Below the pieces are notes generated by a model. That model saw nothing but the letters and a program-made list of their open reading frames with translations, was not told where the DNA came from and did not search any database. Shown in pieces: positions 16,509 to 21,367 of a DNA stretch of 21,367 nt. Source of the stretch: CAYTLQ01 sp964438715 (GTDB lineage Bacteria > Bacteroidota > Ignavibacteria > Ignavibacteriales > Ignavibacteriaceae); NCBI GenBank assembly GCA_964438715.1, contig CAYTLQ010000125.1:1-21367 (forward strand), written 5' to 3'. The translations under genes were made by a program, and so were the position numbers. The first letter of the stretch is position 1. The number at the start of each line of letters is the position of its first letter.

Positions 16509-17699
16509 TCAACTGTTTCCAAAAATTTTTTGTACACTTTTTACAATCACTTCAATCGTAAACTCAATATCACTTTTACTGGTATTTCTTCCAATACCAA
16601 TTCGAAATGAAGAAATTGCATCTTCCCGACTTCTGCCAAGTGCTAATAAAACTCTGCTTGGTTCATTTGAATTACCCCCACAAGCAGAGGCAGAAGATAA
16701 GGCTAAATACCGCTTCGTTTCCTGAAATAATCTCGTTGAAGGTAAACCAACGATACATATATTCAGATTATTACATATTCGCTGTATTTCGCAACCATTA
16801 AGATACGCATTAGTAATTTGCGAAAAAATTCCATTTCTCAGCATCAGAACCAACTCTTTTTGTTCCTCTATCTCAATCATTTGGCGATTTTTTAAGATCT
16901 CTAAAGCCTTTCCTGTTCCAACAATACCCGGTACATTTAAAGTTCCGGGGCGTAGCCCTATCTCCTGACCGCCGCCATGGAATATAGGCTTAAATTTGGT
17001 GTGAGTGATATCTTTATTTTTAATTAACACTCCACATCCTTTAGGCCCATAAATTTTATGAGATGAAAAGGTTATAAAATCTGCGGGGGAGTTTTTTAAG
17101 GAAAAGGGAAATTTCCCAATTATCTGGGAGCAGTCATAGTGCAATAATATTCCAGATTCTCTTGATACTTTTGAAATTTCCGGCAGATTCTGAACAGTTC
17201 CAATTTCGTTATTTGCGGCAATTATACTTATCAAAGCAGTTTTTGATGTAATTGCTTTTTTAAGGTCATCAGGGTTAATGAATCCTTTCCCATCGACAGG
17301 TAAAAATGTAACCGAGATACCTTTTTGTTGCAGGTAGAGAGCTGTATTGTATGTTGCCGAATGTTCGATGCGAGTAGTAATAATATGATTCTTTGCCGGC
17401 AGTAATGCTTCCAGGACTCCGAAAAGAACAGTATTGTTTCCTTCAGTACAGCCGCTATTGAAAATAATTTCCTCAGAAGAGATTGAGAAATAGTCAGCCA
17501 CAATTTTTCGAGAATTTTCAACAATTCGCTCAGCTAATATTCCTTGCTCGTGTGAGATTGATGAGGGATTAGCATAGTGTTGAGAAAAATAAGGAAGCAT
17601 TGATTCAAGAACCAGTGGGTCAACGGGTGTACTGGCATTGTAATCAAGGTATAACGGCTCGCTGTCCGGTAAATACCTATTTTCAGGTGTTCTAATCAT
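16509..17699 (-). CDS. cysteine desulfurase (NifS/IscS group I)
   Basis: A PLP enzyme taking sulfur from L-cysteine for Fe-S cluster and thiolated-cofactor synthesis. The 396 residues match the family. Seen: LYLDYNASTPVDP at the N-terminus; NSGCTEGNN (81-89); His113 in RIEHSA, which stacks on PLP; NNEIGTVQ (163-170); His187 and Asp189 in LLHYDCSQ; the PLP lysine Lys215 in SSHKIYGPKG; GTLNVPGI (252-259); and the sulfur-carrying Cys340 in LSSASACGGNSNEPS. The active loop differs from the usual SSGSACSSG form. No scaffold protein is adjacent. The ATG overlaps the TGA of the upstream reductase gene by 4 nt (ATGA), and the stop abuts the next ATG, so the three genes form one operon. Confidence 0.95.
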   Translation of the reverse strand: MIRTPENRYLPDSEPLYLDYNASTPVDPLVLESMLPYFSQHYANPSSISHEQGILAERIVENSRKIVADYFSISSEEIIFNSGCTEGNNTVLFGVLEALLPAKNHIITTRIEHSATYNTALYLQQKGISVTFLPVDGKGFINPDDLKKAITSKTALISIIAANNEIGTVQNLPEISKVSRESGILLHYDCSQIIGKFPFSLKNSPADFITFSSHKIYGPKGCGVLIKNKDITHTKFKPIFHGGGQEIGLRPGTLNVPGIVGTGKALEILKNRQMIEIEEQKELVLMLRNGIFSQITNAYLNGCEIQRICNNLNICIVGLPSTRLFQETKRYLALSSASACGGNSNEPSRVLLALGRSREDAISSFRIGIGRNTSKSDIEFTIEVIVKSVQKIFGNS

Positions 17700-18232
17700 T
17701 TTCTTTTGTAGTGAATTTGTAGGAGCCCTGTATTGAAGGTTCTTGCTGAGAGTAATTTTAGTCTTTGCTCTGATCTGCCATCTTTGAAAAGCCGGATACC
17801 ATTACCAAGAAGTATGGGTATAATCGAAATAATGTATTCATCAATTAAATCCTCATTTTGTAAAAGATTGACAATACTTGCACCGCCGTCGCAAAAAATA
17901 TTCAAACCATTAGTTGATTTTAGTTTTGAAATTAGTCCTTTCAATTCTCCATTAAAATAATGAATATTATCTCTATTACCCGATGAATACCGCGAAATTA
18001 CATAGACAGTTTTACCCTCATAAGGTTTCTCAACTCCCATTAGAAGTAATTTATCGAATGTTTTTCTCCCAAGAATAACCGTATCAACTGTTGACATGAA
18101 TTCTGAGTAACCATAGTCTTCTCCCTGCTTTTCTACAACCGATAAAAAACTTATATCATCATCAACAGTAGCAATGTACCCATCGAGAGAGGTTGCTATA
18201 TAAAGTATCACATTTCTGTTTATCGTATCCAA
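17696..18232 (-). CDS. dihydrofolate reductase/RibD C-terminal family reductase
   Basis: 178 residues with the fold and motifs of the NADPH-dependent DHFR/RibD-C family: SLDGYIA (15-21), VILGRKTFDKL (52-62), VYVISR (76-81), FCDGGASIVN (113-122) and DEYIISIIPILLGNG. It resembles YwjB/YyaP-type proteins whose substrate is unknown; it is too diverged to be called the folate enzyme itself. The frame starts with TTG at 18232 preceded by GGTGAG only 4 nt away; a GTG at 18211 (residue 8) is a credible alternative. TATAAT at 18266-18271 on this strand is a possible -10 box. It is the first gene of the operon with the cysteine desulfurase, which it overlaps by 4 nt. Confidence 0.87.
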   Translation of the reverse strand: MDTINRNVILYIATSLDGYIATVDDDISFLSVVEKQGEDYGYSEFMSTVDTVILGRKTFDKLLLMGVEKPYEGKTVYVISRYSSGNRDNIHYFNGELKGLISKLKSTNGLNIFCDGGASIVNLLQNEDLIDEYIISIIPILLGNGIRLFKDGRSEQRLKLLSARTFNTGLLQIHYKRK

Positions 18233-18305
18233 TTCTCACCATAAGAAAAGTTTTTGAAATATTTTATTATACTTCTTATTCAACACGAACCGTTAAATAA
18301 AAAAA

Positions 18306-18326
18306 AAGCCACGAAAATCGTGGCTT
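18306..18326 (-). terminator. intrinsic terminator of the nuoM-nuoN transcript
   Basis: On the leftward strand AAGCCACGA-TTT-TCGTGGCTT forms a 9-bp stem with a 3-nt loop, immediately followed by a run of T (complement of the A-run at 18299-18307). It lies about 20 nt beyond the nuoN stop. It isolates the respiratory operon from the reductase/cysteine desulfurase operon on the same strand. Confidence 0.9.
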
Positions 18327-18347
18327 AAATCTAAATTATTTGTCAGA

Positions 18348-19850
18348 TTATTTCAGTACAAGAATTACTGAATTTTTCGCCCATTCAACTAATGGAGTAA
18401 AATAAATACCAAATAATATAACAGGAACAGCTAATAAGAGAACCAAACCGGTATTAGCAAATGAAATAGGGCTAACTTCATCAACATTTTTTGGCTTATT
18501 TAAATACATATGTTTTAATACGCGTACATAATAATACAGAGATACAACACTGTTCAGTAATGCTATCACTGCAAGGGTAATCATGTCTGAATTTACAAGT
18601 GCCATGAAAACATATAATTTTGCGACGAATCCGGCGGTTGGGGGTAATCCTGTTAAAGAGACAAGGAAAATACCAAAACTCACAGCAAGTAGGGGATATT
18701 TATAACCTAAACCATCATAGGAATCGATATGTTCCGAGCCGATTTTGTTGAAAACCAAAATAATAATTAAAAAACCACCCAAATTCATTATAAGGTAAAC
18801 GATGAAATACAATAATATTGCAAGTGTACCTTGATTTGAGAGAGTTGCCAGAGCGGCGAGCAAATACCCTGCATGAGCAATACTTGAATAAGCTAACATT
18901 CTCTTTAGATTGTCCTGCCAGAGAGCCGCGAAATTACCCAGAGTCATTGTGAGTATAGCAATAAGTACAATAAACTGTTGCCAATTAAAATACGGTAGTA
19001 ATATCCAAATTCCATCATTACCACTTGCATAAGTAAATATTGTACGGAGAACCCTTATTAAAAGTGCAAAACCTGCCGCTTTACTTGCAACGGAGAGGTA
19101 TGCTGTAATTGTTGTTGGGGCTCCTTCATAAACATCAGGAGTCCAAAAATGGAACGGAACACTTGAAATTTTATATCCGATACCAGTAAATAGTAATAAA
19201 CATGAAAAGATGAATAAATATTGACTGGTTTCAAGAGACTTAAGAACCTGATTCATCTCAAACATATTTGTAGTACCGGTCATTCCGTAAAAAAGGGAAA
19301 TTCCAAATAACATAATGCCTGAAGCAACACCACCGTAAATAATATATTTAAGGGCTGCTTCACTATTTCTTTTTGTGTTTTTGAGAAAGCCGGCAAGAAC
19401 ATAGGAGGATAATGACACAAGTTCGAGTGAAAGGTAGAGAAGAATGAGATCGGAAGCGGTTGCCATGAACATCATACCCAGAATCATTCCAAAAATAAGA
19501 GTATAATATTCACCGAGTCTATTGTAAATCTCATCCATTTCTTTGCTTGATATGGTGAAAAATACAATCAGAGCTGATGCAATGAGAATGATCAATTTGA
19601 TAAAGTTACTAAATGGATCAATAGCAACCATCGCTTCCTTACCTGCAGGTGCAATTAACGGCTCAGAGTGGGTGAAATTACCAATTACAAATGCTCCTGC
19701 AACCGCAATACCGGCTAATGATAAATAGGGTAAAACCTTTTTACTGTTTGGAAATATAAGGTCAAAACTGAGTACCGCTATCATTGCAACTGTAACGGCT
19801 ACTTCGGGTTGCAACAGAGCCAGACTATTAAAAAAATATGTGGTATCCAT
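18348..19850 (-). CDS. nuoN: NADH-quinone oxidoreductase subunit N
   Basis: Antiporter-like proton-pumping subunit of the complex I membrane arm, 500 residues with about 14 hydrophobic segments, normal for NuoN. Key ionisable residues of the family are present: Glu143 in LYLSLELVSLSSYVLAGF, Lys227 in GYKISSVPFHFWTPDVY (with His234), Lys257 in SVASKAAGF, and Lys411 in PPTAGFVAKLYVF. DNLKRMLAYSSIAHAGY (313-329) is the hallmark of the broken-helix region. ATG follows the nuoM stop by six bases with no obvious ribosome site, so translational coupling is likely. NuoN is usually the last nuo gene, and the strong terminator directly after it fits. Confidence 0.97.
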   Translation of the reverse strand: MDTTYFFNSLALLQPEVAVTVAMIAVLSFDLIFPNSKKVLPYLSLAGIAVAGAFVIGNFTHSEPLIAPAGKEAMVAIDPFSNFIKLIILIASALIVFFTISSKEMDEIYNRLGEYYTLIFGMILGMMFMATASDLILLYLSLELVSLSSYVLAGFLKNTKRNSEAALKYIIYGGVASGIMLFGISLFYGMTGTTNMFEMNQVLKSLETSQYLFIFSCLLLFTGIGYKISSVPFHFWTPDVYEGAPTTITAYLSVASKAAGFALLIRVLRTIFTYASGNDGIWILLPYFNWQQFIVLIAILTMTLGNFAALWQDNLKRMLAYSSIAHAGYLLAALATLSNQGTLAILLYFIVYLIMNLGGFLIIILVFNKIGSEHIDSYDGLGYKYPLLAVSFGIFLVSLTGLPPTAGFVAKLYVFMALVNSDMITLAVIALLNSVVSLYYYVRVLKHMYLNKPKNVDEVSPISFANTGLVLLLAVPVILFGIYFTPLVEWAKNSVILVLK

Positions 19851-19856
19851 AATTGT

Positions 19857-21359
19857 TTAGAAACCTAACGATGAATAAAAAGTCTGTGACTTGGACAAAA
19901 AGTCTATCATTGTATTAACTGAGGTATTCATTAGGTTTAACATTATTGATGGAAAAATACCCAATAATAATACAATCAGAGCAAGCGGAGTAAGCATAAG
20001 ATACTCACGGGTGTCAAGGTCTTTCAAATTAGCCCATTTTTCGTTAAGCGGTCCGAGATAAACCCGTTGAAGTGTCCAAAGCATATACCCTGCGCCAAGT
20101 AGGATTCCTACAGTTGAGATAATCGTAATTGTTCTGATACTTTCTACACCAAATGCACCTAAGAAAACAAAACTTTCCGAAATAAATCCACTTAATCCGG
20201 GGAGTCCGATAGCGGCAAAAAAGGCTACGGTAACAAATCCGGAATAAACGGGCATTTGAACAGCCAACCCGCCGAAATCGTTCAATCCTCTGGTATGAGC
20301 TCTGTCATAGATTACACCTACAATAAGGAAGAGCATTGCTGTTATTGTACCATGGTTAAACATTTGAAGAATTGCACCGGAAATACCGGGCGTATTAAGA
20401 GAAGCCATGCCAAGTAGAACAAAACCCATGTGAGAAACAGAAGAGTAGGCTATAAGCTTTTTGAAGTCTTTTTGAGCCATGGCACATAAAGCGCCATAAA
20501 TTATATTAATCATTCCAAAGACTGCAATCCAATAGAGCAACTTTGCAGTGATTTCAGGGAAAATCGGGTAATTAAATCGTAGTATTCCGTAAGTCCCCAT
20601 CTTGAGTAGTACGCCTGCAAGAATAACACTTATGGGTGTTGGTGCTTCGACATGCGCATCAGGTAACCATGTGTGAAACGGAAACATTGGGATTTTAATT
20701 GCAAACCCGGCGAATAGTGCAATATAGGCAATAAACCTAAGATTATTGGGATTCAAGGGCGAAAGAATTCCGTCTGTTGTATATGCTTTGGGATCCATTA
20801 AAGTAAGCATATTAAATGTAAATACTTTGGAACCATCAGCAAGTGTTTCTTTAGCGCTTAGATAGAGACCAATCATAACGAGCAGCATGAAGACCGAGCC
20901 CAACAATGTATAGATAAAGAATTTAATCGCAGCATATTCTTTTCTCGGACCACCCCAGATACCAATAAGAAAATACATAGGCAGTAACATTACTTCCCAG
21001 AATACATAGAATAAGAAGAAATCCAGTGCAACAAAAACTCCCATCATTCCTGTTACCAGTAAGAGGTACATAGCGAAGTATCCCTTAACTGACTTTTCTA
21101 TAGTCCAGGATGATAATGCTGCAACGAATGAAATAAGTGCAGTTAACAGCAACATCGGAGCGCTGATACCATCTATTCCAAGGAAATAGTCAATTTTAAT
21201 AGTGCCAATCCATGAGATTCCTGAAACTTCAATCCAGCGAATTTTTTCTATAAATTGGAATGATTTAGGTTCATAAACTCCACCAAGATTATAATAATAT
21301 TGGATCCAGATGAAACCGGCAAATATGACTGTTACCAGTGTAATAATAACTGTAAAAGA
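19857..21359 (-). CDS. nuoM: NADH-quinone oxidoreductase subunit M, N-terminus incomplete
   Basis: Antiporter-like subunit next to NuoN in the complex I membrane arm. Family residues visible: Glu in FYVFWEVMLLPMYFLIGIWG (codon 20994-20996), Lys in AIKIPMFPFHTWLPDAH, Lys in GVLLKMGTYGILRF, and DFKKLIAYSSVSHMGFVLLG. The first ATG is at 21155, but it lies inside the conserved DYFLGIDGISAPMLLLTALI region. The same frame upstream carries typical NuoM sequence (ITLVTVIFAGFIWI, FQFIEKIRWIEVSGISWI) up to 21359. At 21360-21362 an in-frame TAA appears, and the first membrane helix (about 28 residues) is missing. With the upstream codons 500 residues are visible. Either the gene is frameshifted at the window edge or the edge sequence is faulty. 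The body shows no defect. Confidence 0.93.
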   Translation of the reverse strand, partial: SFTVIITLVTVIFAGFIWIQYYYNLGGVYEPKSFQFIEKIRWIEVSGISWIGTIKIDYFLGIDGISAPMLLLTALISFVAALSSWTIEKSVKGYFAMYLLLVTGMMGVFVALDFFLFYVFWEVMLLPMYFLIGIWGGPRKEYAAIKFFIYTLLGSVFMLLVMIGLYLSAKETLADGSKVFTFNMLTLMDPKAYTTDGILSPLNPNNLRFIAYIALFAGFAIKIPMFPFHTWLPDAHVEAPTPISVILAGVLLKMGTYGILRFNYPIFPEITAKLLYWIAVFGMINIIYGALCAMAQKDFKKLIAYSSVSHMGFVLLGMASLNTPGISGAILQMFNHGTITAMLFLIVGVIYDRAHTRGLNDFGGLAVQMPVYSGFVTVAFFAAIGLPGLSGFISESFVFLGAFGVESIRTITIISTVGILLGAGYMLWTLQRVYLGPLNEKWANLKDLDTREYLMLTPLALIVLLLGIFPSIMLNLMNTSVNTMIDFLSKSQTFYSSLGF

Positions 21360-21367
21360 TTAAATTA

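Noticed and set aside
17696..18232. Folate-pathway dihydrofolate reductase (folA)
   Set aside because: Motifs fit the wider DHFR/RibD-C family (GGAS, SLDGYIA) rather than the folA active-site pattern; no thyA neighbour.
1..21367. tRNA, rRNA, CRISPR array, insertion sequence or phage genes
   Set aside because: No tRNA or rRNA sequence, direct-repeat array, transposase or integrase was seen on either strand; intergenic gaps are all under 120 nt.

Overview
The window is about 21 kb of AT-rich DNA from a member of the Bacteroidota/Chlorobiota group, most likely an Ignavibacteria-type bacterium. This assignment is an inference. It rests on several T9SS-type C-terminal sorting domains with the NYPNPFNP motif, a PorV/PorQ-like outer-membrane protein beside a carboxypeptidase-regulatory TonB receptor, and a stand-alone atpD-atpC pair without the other ATP synthase genes.

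Layout. Positions 1-14400 are transcribed rightwards. Seven genes (1-12511) form one tightly packed, partly translationally coupled block that codes entirely for exported or envelope proteins: a T9SS-sorted surface protein (5' end outside the window), a T9SS-sorted OB-fold protein, a large lipoprotein, a TonB-dependent receptor, a PorV/PorQ-like barrel, an NHL-repeat lipoprotein, and a T9SS-sorted protein with OB-like, Fn3-like and twin HKD phospholipase-D/nuclease domains. atpD and atpC follow behind an 82-nt gap with a promoter candidate. A bidirectional terminator separates them from the leftward half.

Positions 14462-21367 are transcribed leftwards. From the right edge these are nuoM (incomplete), nuoN and a strong terminator. 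Then comes a stress and Fe-S group: a DHFR/RibD-like reductase, a group I cysteine desulfurase, a small unknown protein, an A-type Fe-S carrier, a Mn-type superoxide dismutase and a LON-domain protein.

How it fits together. The envelope operon reads as a surface machine: a barrel receptor with two lipoproteins and T9SS cargo, plus a possible dedicated PorV-like shuttle. The twin-HKD protein makes extracellular cleavage of a phosphodiester substrate (nucleic acid or phospholipid) a testable idea. The Fe-S/SOD group suits an organism protecting Fe-S enzymes, such as complex I next door, from oxygen. No tRNA, rRNA, CRISPR array, insertion sequence or phage gene was seen. The longest intergenic gap is 115 nt (18233-18347), so there is no long unexplained non-coding stretch.
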